The position numbers and the translations under genes were made by a program. A DNA stretch of 64,000 nucleotides from Ailurus styani (taxonomy: Eukaryota > Chordata > Mammalia > Carnivora > Ailuridae): NCBI GenBank assembly GCA_002007465.1, contig LNAC01000741.1, forward strand, positions 350,574 to 414,573, in the 5' to 3' direction. The notes under the pieces were generated by a model. The model was not told the origin of the DNA. It saw nothing but the letters and a program-made list of their open reading frames with translations, and searched no databases. Each line of letters starts with the position of its first letter. Position 1 is the first letter of the stretch. Positions 35,897-47,923 of the stretch are shown piece after piece.

Positions 35897-36588
35897 TAAA
35901 CCATGCCTTTCTAATCCAAGTTCCAACGATCATTTCACATAGTTGTCATATTTCCTTAGTCTCTTTTAGGATAGTTCATTCAACTCTTTGGTCTTTCATG
36001 ATATTAATATGTTATTTGTTTTACTGTTGTATTAATGTAGAAGAACAGTTGTTATATAGAATGTTTCTCAATTTGGATTTGTCTGGTTGTTTCTTCATAA
36101 ATAGACTAAAATTAAAAACATTTTAGCTAAGAATTCTCCATAGGTGACATTGTGGTACATGATATTAGTTTATCCCCTTACTGGTAATGTTAAGTTTGAT
36201 ATTTCCGTTGTTCAGTATGTTTACCCTTTGCAGTTAATAAGCTGTTTGTGAAGTGATTTGTTGAGACTGTGTGAATATTCTCTTTCATAACAATCTTTCT
36301 TATATTGGTTTTAATGTTGATTCTTGCCTTAATCGGTTGTTAAAATGTAATTATAAAATAGTGATTTTTAATTTATTGACATTATTTTGTAAAGAAGAGC
36401 ATTTCCTTTGTCCCTACCACTTTTTTGAAAAAATCACTTCAGGATTATAGATTTTTTTAGTTCAATATATTATAATCATTACTGATAATACTTTTTGATG
36501 CTTAAATTACCACAGTTGTTCGGTGGGACATTTAAAGCCAGTTTTGTCTGTGTTTTGACATATTCTTGGTTTTTTGAGCACATTTTTT

Positions 36589-36896
36589 ATTTTTTTATTC
36601 TTTGCTCCAGGGGTACAGGTCTGTGAATCATCAGGCTTACATCTTTCACAGCATTCACCAAGGCACAAACCCTCCCCAATGTCCATAACCCATCCACCCT
36701 ATCCCTACCCTCCCACCCCCCAGTAACCCTCAGTTTGTTTCATGAGATTAGGAGTCTCTTATGGTTTGTCTCCCTTCCCATCCTATTTTGTTTCATTATT
36801 TTTCCCTCCCTACCCCCCACAACCCCCCTCCCTGACTCTCAAGTTCCTCATATCAGAGAAATCATATGATAATTGTCTTTCTCTGATTGGCTTATT
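36589..36896 (-). repeat. Antisense L1 3' UTR, 5'-truncated
   Basis: The same L1 3' UTR type, extending further ('ttgtctttctctgattggct'). Target duplication ttgagcacatttttta against ttgagcacgtttttta. Confidence 0.9.
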
Positions 36897-36929
36897 TCTT
36901 GAGCACGTTTTTTAACGCGTACCAGATTC

Positions 36930-37400
36930 CCACTGCATTAAATTCTCATTGTACATACATTGGGGGGATGTACCATAATTTATTCAATAAGTCTCCTGTG
37001 CTTTGCTGTTATGACTAGCTCATTAAATAACTTTGTGCATTTCTTCTTATATTGGAGGTGTACCTTAAGGGTAAATTCTTAGAAATAGATGGTCTGGGCA
37101 AAGGGTAAATGCATGTGTGGTTTTGTGAAGTTCGACTAAATTTCTCTCCCATTAGTCTTGTACCATCCAGTGCTCACACCAGAGAAGATGAAGAGCCTGT
37201 TTCCTGGTAGGCTCACTTACATAATGTGTTGTCAAGCTTGAATTTTTGCCAATGTGGAAAGTGAGAATTAGTTTCTCAGTGTAGCTTCAATTTGCATTTC
37301 TCTTACGAACAAAGTTGGATGTTTTCTCACATTCTTAAAGGCCCTTTGTATATCTTTTTGTGGTCTGTGTATTCAGATCTTTTGCCCATAAAATTTAAAA
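36930..37400 (-). repeat. Old antisense L1 fragment
   Basis: 'cttagaaatagatggtctgg' through 'atctttttgtggtctgtgta' resembles the reverse of an old L1 3' end; highly decayed. Confidence 0.5.
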
Positions 37401-37481
37401 AAACCCAGGTTTTGTTAAGTTTCTTTCTCATAATTTTTAAGCACTATTAGGGAAATTTGTACTTTATCTTCACTGTGTGAG

Positions 37482-37613
37482 GCAAATATTTACATATTTA
37501 TTTTAAACTTTATTTCTGTCATAGGAATTCTAGTCTTTATTTATTGTGTTGCAAATATTTACATATTTATTTTAAACTTTATTTCTGTCATAGGAATTCT
37601 AGTCTTTATTTAT
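37482..37613 (+). repeat. Tandem duplication, two identical 63-bp copies
   Basis: Copies at ~37482-37544 and 37551-37613, each running gcaaatatttacatatttat ... ggaattctagtctttattta. The period is 69 bases and I see no differences. Confidence 0.92.
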
Positions 37614-37810
37614 TTATTTTTAAAGATTTTGTTCATTTGAGAGAGAGAGCATGAGCAAGAGAGCACAAGCAGGGGGAGTGGCAGAGGGAGAGGGAGAAGC
37701 AGACTCCCGGCTGAGCAGGGAGCCCTGTGGGATGCTCAGTCCCAGGATCCTGAGATCAGGACCTGGGTGGAAGTCAGACGCTTGACTGACTGAGCCACCC
37801 AGGTGGCCCA
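37614..37810 (-). repeat. CAN-SINE, antisense
   Basis: It starts right after the second copy of the 63-bp duplication (aaagattttgttcatttgag) and ends gagccacccaggtggcccac. Confidence 0.9.
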
Positions 37811-37969
37811 CAATGTCAAAACATAATTAAGGAAGAAGATGTTGGGACTTCTGCAGTAGTTTCATCTTACCATTTCACGATTCATTTAAATACAGTTTAT
37901 TTTTATTTCTTTATCCTGGAAGGGAATAACTGTAAATCATATAGTAAACAGTTTCAAAAGTCAGTCAGA

Positions 37970-38182
37970 TGGGCGCTTGGGTGGCTCAGCAGGTTAAGCG
38001 GCTACCTTCGGCTCAGGTCATAACATCAGGGTACTGGGATCAAGCATCCCATAGGGCTCCCTGCTCAGCCAGGTGTCTACTTCTCCCTCTCCCTCTGCTG
38101 CTACCCCTGTTTGTGCTCTCTCATCGCTCTCTCTCTCTCTCTCTCTCAAATAAATAAATAAAATCTAAAAACAAACAAACAA
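37970..38182 (+). repeat. CAN-SINE, sense
   Basis: gggcgcttgggtggctcagc to aaataaataaataaaatcta, with a (TC)n run in the tail region and an aaacaaacaaac end. Confidence 0.92.
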
Positions 38183-38654
38183 AATAATCAGGTCAGCATA
38201 GTCCTTTCTTTCTCCCCACCCCTGGACCTACTCTCCAGTTCTAAAAGTAACTTGTTTAAAGTCGATTACCTGAGAGATATGGGAAAATATTTTTAAAATA
38301 ATGAAAATCATCATCTGTCTCTGTTTCTTTCTCCCCCTATATATAATAGTCCTTTCTTATTTATTGAGACCTTACGAATGAGTTAGATACACCAAATAGG
38401 TGGAAATATGTATATTTAATTTTCACAGCATTGTTCCTATTAATGGTACTTAGTCTTCACATCTGAGAGAGAAAAAAAGAAAATATGTGAGATTCTGATG
38501 TTTTTTAAGTTACATTAGTTTGGAATCAAATGATTTTTTATTGAGATAATAAGAATGTTAATCAGAATTTATTCCTGACTATGATTATTTTAAATATGAA
38601 TGTTTCTTTCTAGGAAATAATAAATTACCAAGAACTTTTTTCTCTGTGTTTTAG

Positions 38655-38960
<306 letters not shown>

Positions 38961-39361
38961 TAAGTGTGTTTTTATGTAAGTCTGTATGTGTAGATTTGTG
39001 TATGTAATACTCATGCATATGTAGGCGGAGAAATTATTGACAGACTAGATTTCAGTAAAGTACTTGAGAATATCTTGATAGACTTGTGAATAAAGTTAAA
39101 TAAAATAATAGTAATAGGATTTGTAATTGCAAACAGATGTCAGCCTTTAAAAATACTTCTGTTACTGTGCTACAAGCCTATATACTAGACTTTAACCACT
39201 TAAACAATTTATTACCGTCTTATATAAAGTCACAGATGGCATGCTCATCAAATGTTCCTGTGGCAGAAAGAACACTAGTACACTAAGCAAAAAAATCAGA
39301 TTCCTAAAGGACATTAATAAGCTCAAGTCCTGAGTTGAATTAAATGAGGTGAAATGAATTT

Positions 39362-39411
39362 AAGACTCAGTCATACTGTTTAAAAAAAAAAAAAAAAGAC
39401 TCAGTCATACT
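39362..39411 (+). mobile_element. Poly(A)-only retro-insertion with target duplication
   Basis: The 16-mer aagactcagtcatact occurs at 39362-39377 and 39396-39411. Between them is only gttt plus a run of ~15 As. This is the structure left when L1 machinery inserts an extremely truncated transcript. Confidence 0.75.
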
Positions 39412-42199
39412 CCTTAACTTGGTTCAGAAAAATTGCTTACCCTTCAGAATGCTCTGTTAAAATCTTTTCATGTCATGTCTTTGCATCAAATCATTGTTAA
39501 CCTGGTATATCTCTGTCCATGATTTGAATTTCATTTCTCTGGTAACCTCATGTTTTCGTGTGTAGCAGCATATAGCTGCATTTTATTTTCTCATCCATTT
39601 TCACAATTTTGGCTTTAAACTGGAGATTTTAATCAATTTATTGTGAGTAATGATATATTTGGATCTATTTGTTTATCTTACTGTTTTCTGTTTGTGTTTT
39701 GTTTTTTTTTAAATTTCCTCTATACATTTCCCCTTGTCTTTTTGCCTTCCTTTAAAATTGCTTGAGGATTTTGCTTTTTGTCTGTTTTGTTTCTGCTGCT
39801 TGCATGGAGGATAGACATTTGTGTTTTCAAGGAATAATTAAAGCCTAAAATCAATAAATACCTTTGCCCTTTTCCTGAATAACGCACCTTAGAACATTAT
39901 CACATCTTCATCCCTTGTCCAATTGTATATGCTTATATTGTTCTGAGTTTAGTTATATCTTTTCTCTCATAAATTAAATATTATCATTGTCTCATTACTT
40001 AGTATTTGTTTAGATTTACCTACATATTTACCAATACCTTTGGCTCTTCAACCACAGATTCTCTGTACAGGGTCTTTGTGTACCTAAAGTACATTCTTTC
40101 CAGTTCCTTTAGTGAGAGTTTGTTCGTTAATAGAAACAATTTTCATTTCCTATTATCTTTCTCTTCATTCCTTCCTTCCCTTTTCATCCCTTTCCAGAAA
40201 ACGAAGAATTTTAGACCAGTTCGTCAAAGGTAGTTTTGCTGGATATTTGCTGGGTGTTTAGTTTTATATTTTATTTCAGATGATACTCCTGTGTTCTCAT
40301 TTTATTGTTGAAGTTGAGAACTCAGTCATCAGTCTAACTGTAGCTTCTTTCTAGTTAATCTGTCTCTCTTCCTTGGCTGCTTTTAATTGTACTTTTCTTT
40401 GCTGTTTTTTTTTTCCTTCATTAATATCACCACAGTGTTGTTAGACTTGAATTTCCCTTTGATTTGTCATAGTTGGAATTTATTGATGTTTTTGGTCTGA
40501 GAAATTGGCATCTTGAAAAAATGTGGGATGTTTGCAATCAGTTGGTCTTTGGTTATTTTTTACCTTCTCCATTTTTTTCTCCTGTAATTCTGATTAGGAT
40601 TTGACTTTATTCTATCTATCATTAAACTTTGTTTTTTTTAATTCAAGTACAAAACACATAGGAAAAGTACATAAATCCTAAGCATATAGCTTAGTAAATT
40701 ATCACAAAGTAAATCTATTCATGTAACAACTATCTAGGTCAAGAAATACAAAAGCATTAAGTATCCCAGAAGCCCCCTTATTCTGACTTCTAATAATTTG
40801 TGAAATTCATCCATGCTGGGTACAACTATAATTTGTTCCTTTTCATTGCTGTCTATGGCATTCCATTATGTGAATGTACCATGACTGATTGTTCTCTTCT
40901 ACTGTTGATGAAAATTTTAAATTTGATTTCCCATTTGGAGAACATTCCTTTACATGACTCTAAGTACATAAATGCATTCACTTCTTTGGGTATATACTAG
41001 AAGTAAACTTTCTTGGTCATAGGACACATATTTGTTTATTTTAGAGATATTACCAAATAATTTTCCAAAATAATTGTAACAACTTAATATTCCTGCCAAT
41101 AGTATATAAGAGTTCCTATTGTTGCTCATCTTTGCCAATGATTGCTGTTATTAGTCTCTAATTTTGGCAACTTATGTAGTGTCATCTTAAGGTTTCAGAT
41201 GCCTTTCCCTGTTGGTGTTGCTGCTGTTGTGCATCTCTTCACATAGATGTTTCTTGTTTATTTGGATATATTCTTTTGTCAGGTGCCTCTTCAGATGTCT
41301 TTCCTAATCTTTCCATTGGATTTGTCATCTTGTTTCATTTTTGATTTATAGGAATTTCTTAATCTCTTCTGCATATGAACCTATCTTTTCCTACTCTGTG
41401 GCTATATTTTCACTTTTCTAATGGTGTCTTTGGATGAACAAATGTTTTAATGTTGTCTAATATACTGGTCTTTTCCTTTATCATTAGTGCTTTCTGCATC
41501 CTGGTCAAAATATTTTTCCTATCTCGATATTATGGAGATACTGTTTTCTCTTTTAAAAAGTTTATTTATTTGTTTTTGCATTTAGATCTTATAATTCACC
41601 TGGATTTGATTTTTGTGATAGGATGAAGTTGGAGTAAACTTTTTTTTCTCCGTATGGATTTTTGTAATTAAATCAGAATCCCGTATAGCGTACAAAGAGG
41701 CATTCTCTATAAAGACATTTTAACAGTATATACCCATTTGCCAAAGGTGTTTTTTGCTGAATACATATACACTATATTCTCGGTTTTCAAAACTGAGACT
41801 CTATCCATTGAACAGTTTTGCTATTCCCTCTTCCCCCCCACCCCTTGCAACCTCCATTTTACTTTGTTTCTGAGTTTGATTATTTTAGATACCTCATGCA
41901 GTATTTGTATTTTTGTGACTGGTTTATTTTAGTTAGCATAATCTCCTCAAGTTTCATCCATGTCAGTCTATAACAGGATTTGCTTCTTTTCTAAGGCTTA
42001 ATACTCTCCCATTTTATGTGTATATACTATACAATCCATTTACTTGTCAGTGGACATTTGGGCTGTTTCCATCTCTTCGTTATTGTGAATAATGGTACAA
42101 TGAACATGGGGGTGCATATATCTCTTACTGTTTTAAATTTTGGGTGTGTATATACCCAGAAGTGAGTTTGCTCGATCATATGATAATTCTGTTTTCAAC

Positions 42200-42366
42200 T
42201 TTTTAAAAAGATTTATTTATTTTAGAGAGGGAGAGAGCACGAGCACAGGGGGGAGAGGCAGAGGGGAAAGGGAAAGAGTTTCAACCAGACTCCCTGCCAA
42301 GCTTGGATCCTGACACAGGGCTCGATCCCACAACCCTGAGATCATGACCCAAGCTGAAAGCCCCCT
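42200..42366 (-). repeat. CAN-SINE, antisense, head truncated
   Basis: It starts aaaaagatttatttatttta and stops at 'gacccaagctgaaagccccc', before the tRNA-like head. It lies inside old L1. Confidence 0.8.
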
Positions 42367-43589
42367 ATTTTTTATTTTTTGAGGGTCCTCCATACTGTTT
42401 TCCATAGTGGCTGTTCTGTTTTACGTTCCCAATAATAGTGCGTAAGGGTTCCAGTTTTTCCATATTCTTGTCAACAGTTGTTATTTTCTTTTTCAAAAGT
42501 GACCATTTTAATGGGTGTGAGGAGATATCTCATTGTGGTTTTGATTTACATTTCCTTAATGATTATGGGTGTTGAGTATCTCTTTGTGTTTGTTGGTCAT
42601 TTGTATATCTTTGGAGAAATGTCTCTTGAAGTCCTTTGCCCATTTTTAATCGGATTGCTTTCTTGTTCTTGTTGAGTTGAAGGGGTTCTTTATATATTTC
42701 GGGTTTTAATGCCTTATTGATACAGAGTTTGTGTGTTCTCCCATTCCATAGATTTGTTGAATATAGCTATTGTAAATGAGATTGTTTTCTTAATTTTCTT
42801 TTCAGATTGTTCATTGTTAGTGTATAGAAAAAACCCTGAATGTTAATGTGTTGATTTTTGTAACCTACAGCTTTGCTATATTCATTTATTAGTTCTAACA
42901 GTATTTTGTATTGGGATCTTTAGCGATTTCTACATATAAGGTCATATCATCTGCAAGCAAATGATTTCAACTTTTCCTTTCTGCTTTCAATGCTTTTTTT
43001 TCTTTGCCTGATTGCTCTAGCTAAAACTTCAGTATTATATTGAATAGACATGACGAGAGTGGGCGTTCGTGCCTTGTTCCTGGTATTAGTGAATAAGCTT
43101 TCAGTGTTTCATCATTGAATACGATGTTAGCTGTGAAATTCTATGTATGGTCTTTATTAGATTAAGATAATTTCCATCCATTCCTAGTTTGTTGAGAGTT
43201 TTTATTGTAAAGGAGTGTTGAATTGTGTCAGATGCTTTTTCGGCATCAGTTTTGATGATCCCATGGTTTTTGTTCTTCGTTATGACATGTTGTTTTTGGG
43301 TGTTTTGGTATGTTGTTGAGTATTTGTCAGAGACATAGTCTATAGTTTTGTATTCTTTTAGTATCTTTGGCTGGTTTTGGCATCAGGATAAAGTTGTCCT
43401 CATAGAATGAATTTGGAAGTGTTCCTATTCAGTTTCTTGGAAGGATTTGGGAAGGATTGGCGTTAGTTCTTTAAATGTAGGTGAAGTTCCTCAGGGAAGC
43501 CATCTGGTTCTGGGTTTTTTTGTTGGAATGTTTTTGATTACTGATTCCATCTCCTTACTTGTTATAGGTTTGTTCAAACTGTTCATTTC

Positions 43590-43794
43590 TGGGCGCCTGG
43601 GTGTCTCAGTGGATTAAGCATCTGCCTTCAGCTCAGGTCATGATCTCAGGGTCCTGGGATCAAGTTCTGTATCAGGCTCCTTGCTCAGTGGGGAGCCTGT
43701 TTCTCCCTCTCCATCTCCTTCTCCCCTTACCTGCTGCTCCCCCTGCTTGTGCTCGCTCGCTCTCTGTCAAATAAATAAGTAAAATCTTGTAAAA
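43590..43794 (+). repeat. CAN-SINE, sense
   Basis: Head gggcgcctgggtgtctcagt, tail aaataaataagtaaaatctt. It is inserted in old L1 sequence. Confidence 0.92.
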
Positions 43795-44087
43795 AATGAT
43801 TTATTTCTTCATGATTTAGTTTTGGTAGGTTGTGTGTTTCCAGAAATGTATCCATTTCTTCTAGGTTGTTCAATGTGTTGTATAATTATTCATACGAGTC
43901 TCTTAAGGTGCTTTTTATTTCTGTGGCATAATTAGTAATGTCTCTTCTTATCTCTTCTTGCCTTTCTGACTTGTTGAATCTTTTCTCTTTTTTTTCTTAT
44001 TAGTCTAGGTAAGAGTTTGTCAATATTGAAGATATTTTTAAAAAAACAACTTAGTTACATTGATATTTTTTCTGTTTTCCATTTCCT

Positions 44088-44372
44088 TTATTTTTGCTTT
44101 AGTCTATTATTTCCTTCCTCTTCTAACTTTGGGTTTCATTTGTTGTTCTTTTGTTCTTTGAAGTATAAGTTAGATTGTTGATTTGAGATTTTTTTTTCTA
44201 ATGTAGGTGTTTACTGCTATAAACTTCCCACTTGATAGTGCACTGATAAGGAAGTACTTACTATTTCCATTTTACCATTTTTTTTCAGTACATCTTTTTT
44301 TTTTTAATTATTATTATTTGCCCCAGGTGTACAGGTCTGTGAATCATCAGGCTTACACCTTTCACAGCATTC
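44088..44372 (+). repeat. First copy of a ~285-bp near-identical duplication
   Basis: It matches 44374-44662 with a 4-base net length difference (cttttgttc against ctattgttagttc), a G/A change and T-run differences. It ends at a lone N at 44373, as at 8125. Confidence 0.88.
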
Positions 44373-44373
44373 N
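44373..44373. other. Single-N contig join
   Basis: A lone N between the two copies of the ~285-bp block. Confidence 0.97.
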
Positions 44374-44662
44374 TTATTTTTGCTTTAGTCTATTATTTCC
44401 TTCCTCTTCTAACTTTGGGTTTCATTTGTTGTTCTATTGTTAGTTCTTTGAAGTATAAGTTAGATTGTTGATTTGAGATTTTTTTTCTAATGTAGGTGTT
44501 TACTGCTATAAACTTCCCACTTGATAGTGCACTAATAAGGAAGTACTTACTATTTCCATTTTACCATTTTTTTTCAGTACATCTTTTTTTTTTTTAATTA
44601 TTATTATTTGCCCCAGGTGTACAGGTCTGTGAATCATCAGGCTTACACCTTTCACAGCATTC
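44374..44662 (+). repeat. Second copy of the ~285-bp duplication
   Basis: It continues naturally into L1 3' UTR sequence after 44662, so the first copy is the redundant end. Confidence 0.88.
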
Positions 44663-47600
44663 ACCATAGCACAAACCCTCCCCAGTGTCCATAACCCATC
44701 CACCCTATCCCTGCCCTCCNNNNNNNNNNNNNNNNNNNNNNNNNNNNNNNNNNNNNNNNNNNNNNNNNNNNNNNNNNNNNNNNNNNNNNNNNNNNNNNNN
44801 NNNNNNNNNNNNNNNNNNNNNNNNNNNNNNNNNNNNNNNNNNNNNNNNNNNNNNNNNNNNNNNNNNNNNNNNNNTATCAGAGAGATCATATGATAATTGT
44901 CTTTCTCTGATTGACTTATTTCGCTAGGCATAATATCCTCTAGTTCCATCCACATTGTTGCAAACGGCATGATTTCGTTTCTTTTGATAGTCGCATAGTA
45001 TTCCATTGTATATATATATATACCACCTCTTCTTTATCCATTCATCTGTTGATGGACATCTAGGTTCTTTCCATAGTTTGGCTATTGTGGACATTGCTGC
45101 TATAAACATTCGGGTGCATGTGCCCCTGAGGATCACTACCTTTGTGTCTTTAGGATAAATACCCAGTAGTGCGATTGCTGGGTCGTAGGGTAGCTCCATT
45201 TTCAACTTTTTGAGGAATCTCCATACTGTTTTCCAGAGTGGCTGCACCAGTTTGCATTCCCACCAACAGTGTAGGAGGGTTCCCCTTTCTCCGCAACCTC
45301 GCCAACATCTGTCATTTCCTGACTTGTTGATTTTAGCCATTCTGACTGGTGTAAGGTGGTATCTCGCTGTGGTTTTAATTTGTATTTCTCTGATGCCGAG
45401 TGATGTTGAGCACTTTCTCATGTGTCTGTTGGCCATTTGGATGTCTTCTTTGGAGAAATGTCTGTTCATGTCTTCTGCCCATTTCTTGACTGGGTTATTT
45501 GTTTTATGGGTGTTGAGTTTGAGAAGCTCTTTATAGATTTTGGATACTAGCCCTTTATCTGATATGTCATTTGCAAATATCTTCTCCCATTCTGTCAGTT
45601 GTCTTTTGGTTTTGTTGACTGTTTCCTTTGCTGTGCAAAAGCTTTTAATCTTGATGAAGTCCCAATAGTTCATTTTTGCCCTTGCTTCCCTTGCCTTTGG
45701 TGAGGTTCCTAGGAAGAAGTTGCTGCGGTTGAGGTCGAAGAGGTTGCTGCCTGTGTTCTCCTCGAGGATTTTGATGGATTCCTTTCTCACATTGAGGTCT
45801 TTTATCCATTTTGAGTCTATTTTTGTGTGTGGTGTCAGGAAATGATCCAGTTTCATTTTTCTGCATGTGGCTGACCAGTTTTCCCAACACCATTTGTTGA
45901 AGAGACTGTCTTTTTCCCACTGGACATTCTTTCCTGCTTTGTCGAAGATTAGTTGACCATAGAGTTGAGGGTCCATTTTTGGGTTCTCTATTCTGTTCCA
46001 CTGGTCTATGTGTCTGTTTTTGTGCCAGTACCATACTGTCTTGATGATGACGGCTTTGTAATAGAGCTTGAAATCTGGAATTGTGATGCCGCCAACTTTG
46101 CTTTTTTTCCCCAATATTCCTTTGGCTATTCGGGGTCTTTTCTGATTCCATATAAATTTTAGGATTATTTGTTCCATTTCTTTGAAGTAAATTGCTGGTA
46201 TTTTGATGGGGATTGCATTAAATGTGTAGATTGCTCTAGGTAGCATAGACATTTTCACAATATTTATTCTACCCATCCATGAGCATGGAATGTTTTTCCA
46301 CTTCTTTGTGTCTTCCTCAATTTCTTTCATGAGTACTTTATAGTTTTCTGAATACAGATTCTTTGCCTCTTTGGTTAGGTTTATTCCTAGGTATCTTATG
46401 GTTTTGGGTGCAATTGTAAATGGGATTAACTCTTTAATTTCTCTTTCTTCTGTTTTGTTGTTGGTATGTAGAAATGCAACTGATTTCTGTGCATTGATTT
46501 TATATCCTGACACTTGACTGAATTCCTGTATGAGTGCTAGCAGTTTTGGAGTGGAGTCCTTTGGGTTTTCCACATAAAGTATCATATCATCTGCAAAGAG
46601 TGAGAGTTTGACCTCTTCCTTGCCGATTTGGATGCCTTTTATTTCTTTTTGTTGTCTGATTGCTGAGGCTAGGACTTCTAGTACTATGTTGAATAGCAGT
46701 GGTGATAGTGGACAGCCTTGCCGTGTTCCTGACTTTAGGGGAAAAGCTCTCAGTTTTTCTCCATTGAGAATGATATTCGCTGTGGGTTTTTCGTAGATGG
46801 CTTTGATGATATTGAGGTATGTACCCTCTATGCCTACACTATGAAGAGTTTTGATTAAGAAAGGGTGCTGTACTTTGTCAAATGCTTTTTCAGCATCTAT
46901 TGAGAGGATCATATGGTTCTTGTTCTTTCTTTTATTAATGTCTTGTATCACATTGATTGATTTGCGAATGTTAAACCAACCTTGCATCCCAGGAATAAAT
47001 CCCACTTGGTCGTGGTGAATAATCCTTTTTATGTGCTGCTGGATCCTATTGGCTAGTATTTTGTTGAGGATTTTTGCATCCGTATTCATCAGGGATATTG
47101 ATCTGTAATTCTCCTTCTTGATGGGGTCTTTGCCTGGTTTTGGGATCAAGGTAATGCTGGCCTCATAAAAGGAGTTTGGAAGTTTTCCTTCCAATTCTAT
47201 TTTTTGGAACAGTTTCAGGAGAATAGGTATTAATTCTTCTTTAAATGTTTGGTAGAATTCCCCTGGGAAGCCGTCTGGCCCTGGGCTCTTGTTCGTTGGG
47301 AGATTTTTGATGACTGCTTCAATCTCCTTACTGGTGATGGGTCTATTCAGGTCTTCAGTTTCTTCCTGGTTCAGTTTTGGTAGTTTATATTTCTCTAAGA
47401 ATGCATCCATTTCTTCCAGATTGTCAAATTTGCTGGTGTAGAGTTGCTCATTATATGCTCTTATAATTGTTTGTATTTCTTTGGTGTTGGGTGTGATCTC
47501 TCCTCTTTCATTCATGATTTTATTAATTTGAGTCCTTTCTCTTTTCTTTTGGATAAGTCTGGCCAGGGGTTTATCAATCTTATTAATTCTTTCAAAGAAC

Positions 47601-47917
47601 CAGCTCCTAGTTTCGTTGATTTGTTCCACTGTTCTTTTGGTTTCTATTTCATTGATTTCTGCTCTGATCTTTATGATTTCTCTTCTCCTGTTGGGTGTAG
47701 GCTTTCTTTGCTGTTCTTTCTCTAGCTTTTGTAGGTGTAGAGTTAGGTTGTGTACTTGAGACCTTTCTTGTTTCTTGAGAAAGGCTTGTATTGCTATATA
47801 CTTCCCTCTCAGGACTGCTTTTGCTGTGTCCCAAAGATTTTGAACAGTTGTGTTTTCATTTTCATTTGTTTCCATGAATTTTTTAAATTCTTTAATTCTG
47901 TTTTGGAGTCTTGCTGA
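44591..47917 (-). mobile_element. Young antisense LINE-1, 5'-truncated (~3.3 kb)
   Basis: It runs from poly(T) (44584-44595) and 3' UTR ('ttgccccaggtgtacaggtc') through ORF2 to an abrupt end near 47917. Sequence past that point is a different, older L1. About the last two thirds of ORF2 plus the 3' UTR are present; ORF1 and the endonuclease domain are absent. I could not define a target duplication. A 155-N gap lies in its 3' UTR. Confidence 0.9.
44720..44874. other. Assembly gap (155 Ns)
   Basis: It falls in the L1 3' UTR. The related copy at 36689-36850 has ~137 bases between the same flanking words (ccctaccctcc ... tatcag), so the gap length is about right. The missing sequence should be a C-rich L1 3' UTR. 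Confidence 0.97.
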
Positions 47918-47923
47918 CATCAC
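44924..47923 (-). pseudogene. L1 ORF2 remnant: reverse transcriptase and C-terminal Cys-rich region
   Basis: 999 codons open on the - strand. After ~8 residues the protein follows L1 ORF2p from about residue 300 of the usual ~1275. The reverse transcriptase core is intact: [10 protein letters not shown] (341-350; Asp 343 is motif A), [20 protein letters not shown] (399-418) and FADDM (443-447; the catalytic Asp pair). The C-terminal [19 protein letters not shown] motif is present. The N-terminal endonuclease is missing, so the piece cannot retrotranspose. The native frame is lost in a TA run near 45003-45020. The true C-terminus continues in another frame as [20 protein letters not shown] (from 45006 down to the gap). 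The initial ATG comes from flanking DNA. Confidence 0.9.

Larger units (their letters stand above)
39440..44283 (-). repeat. Old antisense L1 fragments (several insertions)
   Basis: At least three old L1 segments end to end, with restarts near 40625 and 41680. Recognisable reverse ORF2 text includes 'tcatatcatctgcaagcaaa', 'gtcagatgctttttcggcat' and 'gccatctggttctgggtttt'. None has a usable reading frame. Confidence 0.7.
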
